DNA of 64,000 nt from Opisthocomus hoazin. Its lineage: Eukaryota; Chordata; Aves; Opisthocomiformes; Opisthocomidae. The position numbers were made by a program, and so were the translations under genes. The stretch covers positions 71,453,300-71,517,299 of the forward strand of contig NC_134415.1 in assembly GCF_030867145.1 (NCBI RefSeq), written 5' to 3'. A model generated the notes under the pieces. It ran no database searches, was not told the origin of the DNA, and worked only from the letters and a program-made list of their open reading frames with translations. Numbering within the stretch: position 1 is the stretch's first letter; the number at the start of each line of letters is the position of its first letter. This document shows positions 49,829 to 61,744 of this stretch, piece after piece.

Positions 49829-49960
49829 CTAACACTGGAGCTCCTCTTCGCTCTCGGGGAGGCGGGTGCCAGCGAGGGAGCTCTGAGCGCTGGCATGGGC
49901 GGTAGAGCTGAGAACTTCTTCAAAACTCCCCCCCGTGTGGCTTGTCCCACCAACCTTGGT
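49829..49960 (-). CDS. TPD52L1: TPD52L1 (D53) last coding exon
   Basis: Tumor protein D52-family member: a small coiled-coil adaptor that forms homo- and heteromers with D52 proteins and is linked to vesicle trafficking and cell-cycle control. This exon encodes the conserved C-terminus in 43 codons plus TAG, starting TKVGGTSHTGGSFEEVLSST and continuing AHASAQSSLA to SEEELQC. The minus-strand acceptor is CCTTGTTTCAG before 49960, phase 0. The length and the EELQC end match human D53 as I recall it. Nothing is broken. Confidence 0.95.
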   Translation of the reverse strand, partial: TKVGGTSHTGGSFEEVLSSTAHASAQSSLAGTRLPESEEELQC

Positions 49961-52900
49961 CTGAAACAAGGCAAACAAAGAGAACTGCGAGTTCCTCTGC
50001 TCACGCTGTGGCAAGTCCTATTTGCATTCCACCCCACGGCCATGGAGGGCTGGGAACTGTTCAGGCAGAGAGCATGTCGGGTTGGGTTTTTCTTAGAACA
50101 AAAGCTCTAAAAACAGTCAGATAAAGCAACTGCTTTCCTCCCCCAATCTCTAAACTTCTAGGCTGCAATCATAAAATCTGCCAATGGCATTTATCATATG
50201 TTTAAAGGAACCAGGCTCTAAGTAGCTCACACTGGTTTCACTGTTTTTTTTCCAGTTCTACACAGGCTGGGTAAGAGATGGGTATTAAAATGAACTGGTT
50301 CGTTTGCTGAGTTAAGTGGCCCATCCGCCAGCAATGGTAACACAGCTGCTCTCAAAATTCATAAACCGTACTGGGATTGTGGACAGGAGAAGGACTATAG
50401 TAACTGAAGAACAAAACCAGCAGCTTGTCTCTCTTCAGGTACGCGTAGCTGTCTCAATACTGAGATATAAACTGCCCACAGCATTTTTGGGGGGTGGGGG
50501 AAGAGATACCAAATTACGTTAGTGAAACATATGACAGTGTGCTCACAGGTCATCCACTTTCAAAGTGCTTCATTTTAATGAATTTTTAAATAGAAGTATT
50601 AAACCAAAGCCCAGTATGACTAAATCTCTGACAGAGTTTTCCTAATGAAGACAGAGCTTTATCTAAAGATTTGGAAATGGTCAAGACCAAGTGAGGAAGA
50701 GACAAAGCTGTTTTGACTGCGTTCTCTTGGGAAGAGAACGTCCTTTTGTGGTTTGGCTTGCTGATATGCCTGCTCAAAGTTGATTCAAGCCTGAAAATAG
50801 GGCAAAACTTTTTGCTCCACCCTAGAACTGCAGCAGGACTTAAAGACAAACTGGTATGTTTCCAGCCTGCCAGCCACTGAATGCTTAGGAAGATTATTGT
50901 AATTAAATGAACTTTGTGTCCTAAGTTTCCAAAGGGTTATTAATCCTATGTAATCCTGCTTCACCAGCTAGCACAGGAGCTTGCCTAGCTTGAAAGTTCA
51001 ATAAAATAAGGTAGTAGTAGGTTTGATATTTGCTCTGACAGTTTGAGTCACAGTTATTAGAAGTTCCCATCTCAAGAGGTAAAAATCAATATCCAGTCTA
51101 ATGGGCTGTGCTGACTTTCAGAAAGTATCGGTCCGTCACTGATTTCTGCAAACAGAAATGCAAAAATTCAGTTATTGTTAAACACTGGTAGGCCCAAAAC
51201 TTCCAGTGAAAAGACAGCCACTGTCTACTAAAGCTACTATTAAGTTTTTCTGGCAAAACTCATGACTTCTATTTACCAATTAAAATTATCAAAAGAACAC
51301 TGATTCAGACTGATCAGAGTGACTGTGAAAGTAGATTATTCCTGCACTATTTCAAATGACTCAGATAAGGTGCATCTGAATTTGGACACCTCAAAATCAG
51401 AAACATTAATGCAGTTTCATTTTCTATTTGCTTTTCTGCCTACTCTTCCATCCAAAACCAAGAATCATCTACGTCACTCTAATGAATGTCTCTGGCCAAT
51501 ACCCCAGTATTCACACAAACATTTAATTCATCAGTGTTCTGATTTTCAGAAAAGTTGAAGAGTGTTGGGCACCCAGATGCTGTCGATTTCCAGCGAAAGC
51601 TGAACTAATACTCTCTCCTAAGAAAGCTGCAACCCAAAGTCTGAACTCCAAGAGCACACAAAATCTAATTTGAAATTTGACTTCTAAATGTATGAAATCT
51701 AAATGTCAGCTCTGGCTGACTACAGAACATTGCAGGACCACTGATGATCTGTAGCTAATACGGGGCGGGAGGGAGATGATAATGCTACTGCTGTTCTTTT
51801 CTTTTGTCAGAAGTCCCTCTGGCAAGTTCTCCACTTTTTCAGACCACAACAGGATCCTCAATTTGAAGGCATAGCCCATGATTTCTCCCCCAACCCCTGC
51901 CTCCTGGTCTTCCTAGTCTTGCGAGCCTTGAAACAGAGGCAGGCAAAAGGAACAACGGTGCTGAGATATTCCCAGTTGTCCACAGCGTACACTGGTGGCA
52001 CCCTAGATCCATGACTCCACCTTCCTTTCTCCATTTGTACAAAGAAATGAAAGAAGGAGAATACAGACAAAATATTTCAGAAAATGTCAGGGTCTTTGCC
52101 AGTAAAGATGGACAATGAAGGTTTCACAGGATGTGGAAGACAACTTCAGACTCAAGACTTTTTGTTTCATCCTGGTTAACTAAAGAGTCCTTAAAGGATG
52201 ATCTAAGAGCACCCTGACCACACGACAGGCTAAGAGCTGGCATGACAAATAGTCTCCTCTAGAAGAATGCCTTTCTTTAATCAGCGAAATAACATCAGGC
52301 TCCTTAAGCAGATCACTGTGAGAAGAAATGGTCTTCAGAGATGTGCAGTTTGAATTGACTTTTCCTCTTGCTGAATGACACAGAGGTGACCAGAAACAGA
52401 CACCCCAACCCTGATGCAGAAAGGACATCACTAGGACAACACTCACATTTGTCCTTTAGCCCTCAAAGAAAGGCAAGCTGTCCCCCTCAAAGGATGGCCG
52501 TAAGTGTAGGAGGAATGGATCTGTGGAGTCTAGTCTACAAGCAAACTTGGGACATACAAGTCCTACGGAAAGCCCTAAGGGTAGGTTTAGTGACTGAATG
52601 ATTAAATGGGTACAAGAAGTGCCGCACGTCTCCTGTGTAGTTTCTTCTAACTTGTCAGTGGTGAAAAATGGAAAAAAAAAGTCCACCTCAGATGTTCCAA
52701 TGAGCTGCATCCCTTATCTAAATGGGCAGAAGCAGCATAAAGAGATAAGCAAGTGATACAGCTGACTGCAACAGACAGGAATTCATAGAATCATTAAGGT
52801 GGGAAAAGACCTCTAAGATCATCGAGTCCAACCATCCACCCAACAACACCATGCCTACTAAACTATGTCCCGAAGTGCCACATCTACTCATTTTTAAAAT

Positions 52901-54632
52901 ATCTCCACGGATGGGGGACTCAACCACCTCCCTGGAGAGCCTGTTCCAATGCCTGACCACTCTTTCAGTAAAGAAATTTTTCCTAATATCTAAACTAAAC
53001 CTCCCCTGATGCAATTTGAGGCCATTGCCGCTTGTCCTACCACTAGTTACCTGGGAGAAAGGACCAACACCTGCCTCACTACAACCTCCTTTCAGGTAGT
53101 TGTAGAGAGCAATAAGGTTCCCCCTCAGCCTCCTCTTGTCCAGACTAACAGCCCCAGCACCCCACTGCATGAATGATTTCTCCTACAGTGAGGTCGAGCA
53201 ATGAAAACCATTTGCAGTGAAGGTGAAAAGAATCAACAAGAAGGTGTATACAGGCACTGAGCTGGGGCTCTGTGTTCTGTTCTAGCTCCTTGGGATGCTC
53301 CTAGACTTCCCTGGGATGCTGCTTCCCACCTGTGAAACTATGATGGTGTAATGGAGATGTTACCCTGCCCTGTTATAACCTAAATTTGTCAGGACAGCCT
53401 AAATAAATGTGAACATTTAAAAGGTGAAAATGATAGAGCAACTGTGCATTCTTTGATGAACATGTGTCTTTAGAAACATAAAAATAAACCAAGCTCTCTG
53501 CTGCTTACTTTCCTCAGACACCGACTGGAAAATTTTATCTGCTGTACATTTTCACAGTGGTGTGGAAAAGACAGACCTTCCCTGTGCACCTGCTGCTTCA
53601 GTTCTAGCTCTAATTTGCATTTTCTGTAACAGGGAATGTCCTTCTGTCCCACATGGAAGGCTTTTTCTTGCCTTTTCAATGCTTTAGAAGTCGTAATGCC
53701 CTTTGACATTAATCTAGTATTTTCAGTTCTCCCTAAAATGAAAGGTGATCAATTTGGCCCTTGTCACTGACAGACTGTACTTGGAATGTGTTGGAATCTT
53801 TCTATCAGTGCAAAGTAAAATGCTATTTTATGAGCACACTTGACTTTATCTGATGAATACAAGCCATTAGGAGACAAACCCTCTTGTTCCCCCCTTGAAT
53901 GTGCCTGCAGCAAATGTGCTCACTGCAGATTTGCCATGCTCTGTCCTGCCGAGTAAGAGCCTTAACAAGTGCTAGTAGTGGTAATTGGTAACTGCCATCA
54001 TCAGATCTTCCCGTCCCACAGCAAACATGTCAATATAGTTTTGAAATTTTAAATACAGACAAAACATTGAAATTTGAGAGGAAACATACCTGCATTAAAC
54101 AAAGTGCTAAGAGACACAGAGGTAGCGTGAATAACACCCGCGTTACACGACAGCTCCCACCAGCTGAGTAAGGGGCACTTGGTGGGAACATCTCTAGTAC
54201 GCTCAGGGATGGAAGTTCTCTCTGCAATGCGCACAACTGCATCTGTCTGGCAGGGCACATCACAAAGCTCACAAGGCCACGCTGCTTTCAAAAGCTGACC
54301 CTGCATCTGCATGTGGCTCTGCCTTCAAGAGCATGATCAGCAGTGGTCACACCTTCAGAGTTGTCTCTGCTTACCATTTGAGCACGGCCGTATTGTTGGC
54401 ATTTCTGAGACCATTTGTTTACTTTGGCAGACAACAGAAGTAATTTCTTAGTAACAAAGCAAAGAAAGACTATGCGTCTTCATATTGACTTCATTCTCCA
54501 TTAGTGCTCTTGCAGTTCTGTGAAATTCTTGATGGAACAGCAAATTCACTGTTCTCCTCTACAAATGACAGGGACAACAAAGCTGTCACACTTTAACTCG
54601 CACAGCCATGTAACTCTGCCTCTAACCTTTAC
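49961..54632 (-). other. TPD52L1: TPD52L1 intron, about 4.7 kb
   Basis: GT-AG intron between the last two coding exons. It contains one CR1 fragment (52783-53172). No other exon is recognised. A minus-strand open stretch around 51860-52070 has a protein-like look but no known match. Confidence 0.85.
52783..53172 (-). mobile_element. CR1 LINE 3' fragment in a TPD52L1 intron
   Basis: Minus-oriented CR1. The tail is near 52783 (TCATAGAATCATTAAGG on plus), followed by the 3' UTR and the ORF2 end (minus strand '[20 protein letters not shown]', '[20 protein letters not shown]'). It resembles the copy at 25965-26921 in its 3' UTR and encoded residues, so it is probably the same or a close subfamily. 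It is inserted in the sense of TPD52L1 transcription. Confidence 0.95.
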
Positions 54633-54693
54633 CTTAAGGCTTGTGACAGTGGTCTCAACCTTCTCCTCAAACGATTTGAAAGTTGGAGAATTT
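54633..54693 (-). CDS. TPD52L1: TPD52L1 penultimate coding exon
   Basis: 61 nt. It completes an Arg codon, then encodes NSPTFKSFEEKVETTVTSLK, a signature of the D52 family's conserved C-terminal half. The minus-strand acceptor is TTTCTCCTAG and the donor is AAG then GTAAAG. Phase joins exactly with both neighbouring exons (AG from the 39-nt exon plus A here, and phase 0 out). Confidence 0.96.
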
Positions 54694-57306
54694 CTAGGAG
54701 AAAAAAGAAAGTTGATGGGAAGAAAAGTCAGTTGCAAGCACAATGGGTAACTCCACAATTTAATCAGTTTTTACCAGGCAACAATGCTAGGACAGAAAGA
54801 AGGCTGGTTGGCAGCACAGGGCTGTAGACTGATAGGGTATGAACAGCCACTTGTGCTCTGTCAGTCAAATCCAATTAGGGGAAGCTGATGAGTATTTATT
54901 AGCTACAAATTTGCAAAAGCAGAACCTGCCTAGTAATTCAAACCAAACAATGACTGTCCTGCCTGCCCTCTGATACATTTATCATGTTCTCAGAAGAACA
55001 ACCAGAGAATGCTGGCTGTAGTGCTGCATTTCTATGGTTTTATCCATTTGTGGTGTTGCTGTAATGAAATTAACATTTTTTTCAGCTGATGAGCAAGTTC
55101 ATAATCTACACAATTAATAAGATGACACTTTAATGCCCCGAGGCTAGGATGAAGGAGATCAGAACTACACAGAAGTGGGTCCCAACTGCCTTTGAGGAAT
55201 TCTGACCGCTCACTCCATGATTTTGTGACTGCACGTGTATCCTGCTGCTGTCAAAGACTTTCGGGAGACTGTTCCCTAGGGTGCCCCTCTGACAAAGCTA
55301 AGCTTTTCTCTGCCTTTCATTCCCCATAGAACAGAACACAACACTGTTTTGGGGAAAACTGAGAGTTGAACATATCTCAAAAAAATAATAGTAATAATAA
55401 AGCAACAGCTATGGTATTCCTTCTTAAAGCAAATCACATATTTGGTTTGCTGGCTTGCCTGACAACCTTGTTTATTTCTTTCTTCCTCCAAGACTTGAAC
55501 CATAGCTTTTCCCTCGTTTTAAATGCATTGAATCTTTTACATTTCTTCCTGCAAACAGAACATGCTGACCACAACTAGTATCTGCTATGTAATATTATGA
55601 ATACAATGCATATGCTGTTCTAAAGTGAGAGTATGGATCCCCACAGAGATCTGTACCCAAGCTGCCCCTCCGTTGCTTAGGTGGATGTCTCTTCTCCCCT
55701 TTTCACAGCAGCTTCCCCACTGCTGATAATCCTTGTCCCACGCAGCAAGACATGCTAGGAGCAGACAAGCTGGAGCGAGTACAAAAGCCTGTCTCCTCCT
55801 CCAGCAGTACAGCCAGCACAAGGGACTTCGGCACATCTACAGCGGGTAAAGGGGACCTTCTTATGGTTCTCTGCTCCTTGCTTGGCAATGGAGAGCTCAA
55901 TTATAGCATACTTTGTGATTCGTTGTTCGTGAAGGCTCTGCAGCTCAGAAACTGGTGTCCGGCAGGGTTCCTCTGTTACTTCCGACAGGATCTCTTTAAG
56001 CCCAGTGCAGTATAATGAAGCAGTTACTTAATCGACTGTTTAGTTCTTCTGCCTTTCTTCTTTCCCCACTCGTCTGTTGTGGTACATCCAGCAAGAGATT
56101 ACAGAAACTTCTGCCACGGAAAGCACAGGGTACCTCCTAACCACATGGCCCATGGGATGCACTAAAACCACCACATCCGTTTGTTCCCACATGAAATAAA
56201 GCATAACAGCGATCTTTAACCGTAACGGAGGGTACCCTCACAGTGGAACAACGAGGCAGAACCCCTTTACCCTGGCAGGTGCCCATGCCCCTGAGTCAGC
56301 CATGGGGAAAGGCAAACACATGCAGGAGCCTCCGCTTCATTTCGCAAAGCGATGAAGCCAATGGCTGCTAAAACTTTATGGTGTTCCAGTTCATCCTCTT
56401 CCCCCATTCTGGGAACTTATAAGGAGTATGATGATGGCCTCTATTTCTGCACGTAACATTTGCATCATATCCCTCATCAGGCTAAGTTAAACTGACCCTA
56501 ATTTAAGGAAAGGGCAAACAGAAGCCAGTTGGAAAAATAATGCAGATTTACTTTTGGTTTCTATTAAATAGGTGACAAACTTTTCATAGGCAAGGAGGGT
56601 CAAAAGGGGAGAGAAATTGAGTTGCAGGACTTACATTTGACTCATAGGTCACACTGGTGAATGCTTGCCTTAAACTATCCACCGGCTGCAGTTGAATGAA
56701 TTAGCATCCACCATATTGTTAGGAGATTTGTTTTCCCCACGTGCTTGGCAGAGAGTGGGGATATTCACATATTTAAAGGCTAAGGGGGGTAAAAAGAAAG
56801 CTGGATCCTAATTTTATTGAAAACAGCTGGCGCTTTACTTGAACAGGCATCAATATTTGGCTGCGGTCAAGTAAAGCGTGATTATAGCCATTAAAATATG
56901 AAAGCACTCATAAAATCCCTCCATAGGAGCATGAGCCAAAGCCTGCTGGATTGGAAAGCATCTCTGATGTTAATGGGCTTTGGATGATGTTCTAGAGACA
57001 GCAAAACAACTGAATTTCAGATTCAGTAATACAAACCTGATAACAATCAACTACCCAAATTCATCTCAGAACTGCTTCATTTACTCAAAGGCTTGTACAA
57101 GAGATTGCACAGTTAATACAATCAAAAGGAAAAAAGCCCACAGATGGCCTGTCCTGCAGCCCTTATCTACATGAATAACCTTAACTGATTGAAGTGGGGC
57201 TATTCATCCAACTAAAAACTGCAGGATCAGGATCAAAGTATGCAAATCCCCCCTCATTACACTGCTGAACATCACCATAGCAAGTAGAACATGGGTAGCG
57301 TATTAC
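54694..57306 (-). other. TPD52L1: TPD52L1 intron, about 2.6 kb
   Basis: GT-AG intron. It contains the first copy of the duplicated hairpin element (56824-56910). No additional exon is recognised. Confidence 0.85.
56824..56910 (-). repeat. duplicated stem-loop element, copy 1
   Basis: Contains a perfect 12-bp inverted repeat, CGCTTTACTTGA (56831-56842) and TCAAGTAAAGCG (56867-56878), around a 24-base loop. A diverged second copy lies exactly 1620 bases on at 58444. The strand is arbitrary. It matches no repeat family I can name with confidence. Confidence 0.8.
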
Positions 57307-57345
57307 CTCATTGCAGGCATGCTTATGGAATGGCGAATAGAGTAA
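57307..57345 (-). CDS. TPD52L1: TPD52L1 39-nt exon, too small for ORF calling
   Basis: On the minus strand, acceptor CCCACAG is followed by T, then codons for YSIRHSISMPAM, then AG, then donor GTAATA. The exon is 39 nt (13 codons) and phase 2 on both sides, so it can be skipped without a frameshift. The peptide is the D53/D54-type segment just before RNSPTFKSFEE. Its R-H-S-I-S-M-P resembles a 14-3-3 binding spacing (R-x-x-x-S-x-P). The preceding exon should end in two bases of a Ser/Arg codon and is not found before 64000. Confidence 0.93.
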
Positions 57346-58443
57346 CTGTGGGACGAAAGCAAAAGATAAGGAAAAAAAGCTGTAAAATCCACTTTGCGAC
57401 ATGAGTACAACATATAATTTTTTACTTAACTTTGAAAATATATATATACATATTTTCAAGAGTGCTGGTACTCTTCCTCTCCTGATGGCCACCGCTTGTC
57501 AAACTCACCTGTGAATGCCAGCTCACTTTCAGCACTGACCACCACATTCTCCCGTCCACTGACCAGCAATTTAACAGGGCTCAAAAGAATGGTGCAAAGC
57601 GGTTCCTGGCAATATCCATTTAAATGATGCAGGCCCCTGATATCTACAGAGACGCACAGCACGTGACGGAGGAACAGAGAGCTACCGCCATGTCCCGCAA
57701 CGGCAGGCGATCAGCTCCGTGCTGGGCGAGCGCAGCACGCCTCAGGTTTGTGAACATAAACAGGGCTGGCCCAGGGCAGCAGCCGAGCAGGCAATCGCCT
57801 GCCTCTGTTGTGTGCACAACGTACACAGTCTGAACAGCCAGTGCCAGCCCCCAGTTTGCCCAGGGTCCTGCACAGCAGGCTACCTGAACATGAGGTTTCT
57901 TCAACCAGTGAGGCAACTCTCTCTGCTGCAGCAGTTGCTTTGCCATCCCCATCTCTCTAGGACGCTTCACCTCCTCCTTTCCACCTCAACCTTACCAAGG
58001 GTAGAAAGCTGTTCTCTGCAGCTCTCGTCCAGCTCTCCTTGCCACACCTCCCTCCTCAGACTTCCAGCAGCAAGAGCGTCGGCAGGTTGGCAAGCAGAGG
58101 ATGGAGCCTCTGCATCACTCAAAAATCCCCAAATCGTCTTGCACACCTTTAACCCTGCCCATGGCCGCCTGCTCCAGCTGCTCAGCTGGCATTAGCCACA
58201 TTCTCCCTCCTGAGCCACCAACGCCAACTCTGCTATCACAGCATCACCTGCTCCCTGCTGCTGGGAAGCATCAAGCCGGATCAGAGTATGAATCTTTGTT
58301 TGAAGTGCAAGAACTCTTGTAAGTGCATTTTGATGTGAACATTATTAGTGAGTTGTGCACTGCAAGAGTACGTATTGTTTCGAAAAATGAGGCATGGCTA
58401 CTTTCAGTGTTGACTGACAGCTGCAGCCTGGGCTGATTAAGAA

Positions 58444-58530
58444 CAGCCAGAGCTTTACTTTAAGGGACACCAACATTTGGCTACAATGAAGCAAAGCATT
58501 ATTATAGCATTAAAAAAATGAAAGCTCTTG
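58444..58530 (-). repeat. duplicated stem-loop element, copy 2
   Basis: Roughly three-quarters identical to the copy at 56824 over its first 65 bases, in the same orientation, with shared blocks GCTTTACTT, ATTTGGCT and ATTATAGC. The stem has decayed here (AGCTTTACTTTA against TGAAGCAAAGCA). The strand is arbitrary. Confidence 0.8.
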
Positions 58531-59233
58531 TATAAACAGCACGTGTTGTTCTAAACTGCACAAATTCAGAGCAGAACTGTGTCCATATACACACAAAAGA
58601 TTTTTTTTTTCCCAGATTAAAGATTCAGAAATGGGGGGGGGAGGGGGGAGGAAAGAGATTTTTGGCAAGCAGGTGGGACAGAGAGACCTTACACGAACTA
58701 TTTGCTGTTGTAAATATTTTAAGGCTTCTGCTAAGCTCAGACAGCCAAGAACTGACAGCAGACAATACAAATATTTCATGTTCAATTTTTCACATCATAT
58801 TTAAGACTTAGGGAAGATTAGCCCAAACATTTCACAAGTGCAGCTGATCTTTAACAATTCTAGTTAAATTAAACAAGCATGCTTGCCTTTTTAGTCTTGT
58901 AACACATGACAAATAGGCAAAAACAAGAATCTGGAAGTATTTCAGCAGAGACTGCTCCTCTTCTAACAGCAAAACATTCCAAATACGAAGGTCTAAGTAA
59001 GAAGATTACATTGTGCCAAATTAACCTCACACAGCTGAGAGATGGCATGTGACAGACAATCTCAATACTCAGTGCACATTTCACTGAGTTCATCTTTTAA
59101 TTTCTTTATGAGGTAAGGATGCAAGTTATAGGGACAGCGACAACATCTTCTTTTACTAGAAGCCTAAAACATTAAGCTTTTTTAAAGACACACACATCTG
59201 TGATGGTGGTCAGTGCAGAGGCAGAGAACAGAG

Positions 59234-59378
59234 ATCACAGAATCAGAGAACGATAGAGGTTGGAAGGGAACTCTGTGGATCACCCAGTCCAACCCCCCAG
59301 CCAAAGCAGGGTCACCTCGAGCAGGCTGCACAGGACCTCATCCAGGCGGGGTTTGAGTACCTCCAGAGAAGGAGATAT
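59234..59378 (-). mobile_element. CR1 LINE 3' end, short
   Basis: Minus-oriented CR1 3' terminus: octamer tail TCACAGAATCAGAGAA near 59235 on plus, the 3' UTR block GGTTGGAAGGGAACTC, and the last codons of ORF2. Its 3' UTR is closest to the copy at 27237, including GCCAAAGCAGGGTCACCT. Confidence 0.93.
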
Positions 59379-61620
59379 TCTGATCCTCCAGATCCTTCCT
59401 GACAAAGGTTGCTAAACTTTACGCTTTGGTTTCATGTCAGAGTGAGATAGGAAGGTCAATCTATGCCCCATTTTGAAGTTTTCTCAGTGAAGTAAGAGTC
59501 CATGTTAAGATTATTTAGCTGAACACAAAAATTGTTCTTCAGCTGTCCTGTGCACTGGCGATGCTACCAGGCCAGGGGGACAGTAGGGGATTCGAGGCTG
59601 CTCAGCCCCTCTGCTGGGTAAACTGACATAAAGCCAGAATGCTTACAGAGACATTCAGCACACATAAAATTGTTTTATAATTCACGATATACAGAAGTGC
59701 TTTACATCATCAATAAATTCAAGCTCTAAATATAAAGAACCCTTTTTAAACCACGTTAAGAACTTGGCTTACTATTGGAAATATCCTCAAGACTCAAGAC
59801 TTTTTGAAAGAGTAACCATGTACACCTATGACTAATACACTGTTGCTTTATCGAAGAGGAGGTAATTAAATTCTTTATACAATCTTTATAAAACTCTGCA
59901 GGCTGAACAGAATTTTCAGTGTGTGTTTTCTCTTTATGTTCCAACCTGTGACAGAAAAAGATTAAGAGAATGGGATTACATATAAACAGGTTTTCCCCAA
60001 GAGCAACATCTTTTGAATGTGTTCGTTATTTGAATTTGAGATTAATCAACTCAAGAGCAAGGCAAACACTTAGTCTAGTCGTTTCCTCATTATACTCACC
60101 ATGCTGTAAAAATGAGGCATTACAGTTTAAGTAGCATATGTTTTTATCATATGTAATGATGCTGAAAGGAAAGAGGTTACTGCATTATATTCCATAGAAC
60201 AAATCCTGTCAAATACAGAAGCTGCATTCAAGGATAGTAATGTGTCTTACCCAATTGAATGCGATCTGTGGTGGATGCACAAGGAAAGAAAAGCAAGAGT
60301 TAAAAGTATTATGAAAATGTACAAAAATATACATACATATCTGTAGCATGTCAAATTGCCCAAGAAGAAAAATAAAATCATTTGTATTCAAATCTGGATG
60401 CTGAAATTCACACTAGAACATGGACCAGTTGAGATTCCTTCAAAGCAAAAATTTGCACACATTCCTTCATTACATGGTCACCTATTCTGTGAACAACAAA
60501 GAATGGAAGTTATGTCTGCTAAACTTTGTGTTCTCTTCATTAGATCAGATTTAAACAATGCTAACTGGTTTCCCTCCCCAAATCCTACCTTAATCTCATT
60601 AAAGAGAAAGTATAGGCAAACTGGAATTGTGCATGTACATCAGCAGCAAATGTCTTTTTTCTCCTCTGGATTTCTTAATCATCTCTCAGGGGGCTTTTAA
60701 TTCCTAAAATGACATTTTCCAAAATACTTTTTCCTTATTGAAAACAATACTGTAAACACTTTGACACTGTTTTCCAGCTCACAAGAAGCTTAATTAAGGC
60801 AACAGAACTGGGAGAGGCACAGTGATACACAGTATTAAAAGGATGTTATTAAGATTCCAAAGTCGAGAAACGATGAGGCAGAGAGCCTCTCCTTCATCTG
60901 TGTGTTACTGATGTAGTCTTTAATTACAGACCACTTCAAGGGAACACCTGCCTCATGCAGGGAGCCAGACAGACGGTGCACACTTAATGAACACCCCTTC
61001 AATACTTGTTTTTCACATCCTTTTCCAATGTGTGGCATGATGCATTATTTATTGCACAATATTCACATCTTGCTCTGAAGAAAAGCATTGATTTCTTCAG
61101 TGTTATTTACAGGGCTCATCATCATGTATTATTGGTGCTCCCCAAACATTCATGGATTTACCTTCACAACATGTTTCTGCTTAGACCTGCTTAAGTAATA
61201 CTGTTGCCCTACGTAGCCTCCTTTTACTACCTGCTGACTCCCAGTAACGGGCACTCCCTTCTCCGTGCTAATGCAGATACTTGCACAGCCATACGATAAG
61301 GAAACTTGTGTTACTGCAGAGCTCTACCACCAGCGCAAAGGAAGAGGCCACTGTCAGCAGAAATGCGAGAAAACAACTGCCTCACCCATTAGCAAAAGAA
61401 ATGCTTATGAAATTACATTCTGAAGCAAGAGAATATTAATATTTCCTTTATAGGGGATAACAGAGACATAGAGGTTTAAGAACGGTAGTTTGGGGTATGA
61501 CAGCTACAGTATTTCAAGGAATTCAGCTCCCAGTGAGTTCAGCACCAATTTTAAGTGCCCAGAACATCCCTAGATCACAGACATCCTGGAAATGGATAGC
61601 AAAAGGCTGTGCAAAAAACT

Positions 61621-61651
61621 CCACCACCACCACCACCACCACCACCACCAC
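61621..61651. repeat. (CCA)10 microsatellite
   Basis: Ten uninterrupted CCA units. The plus strand translates as poly-Thr in one frame, which is not a gene. Likely polymorphic in length. Confidence 0.95.
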
Positions 61652-61744
61652 AACAAAAACCCCCAAAAGGCACAACAATAAAGGCATAGCAAAAATCAAG
61701 TCCTACAGCACTAAAGCAGATTAATTTGCTGATGCCATCAGCAT

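Noticed and set aside
51858-52070. Protein-like minus-strand frame in the TPD52L1 intron
   Set aside because: Not part of D53 as known, and no supported acceptor and donor pair in phase with the flanking exons.
57456-57662. Minus-strand open frame ending at a strong GTGAGT donor near 57505, considered as an extra TPD52L1 exon
   Set aside because: The peptide does not resemble any D52-family segment and no good acceptor was seen. A species-specific exon cannot be excluded.
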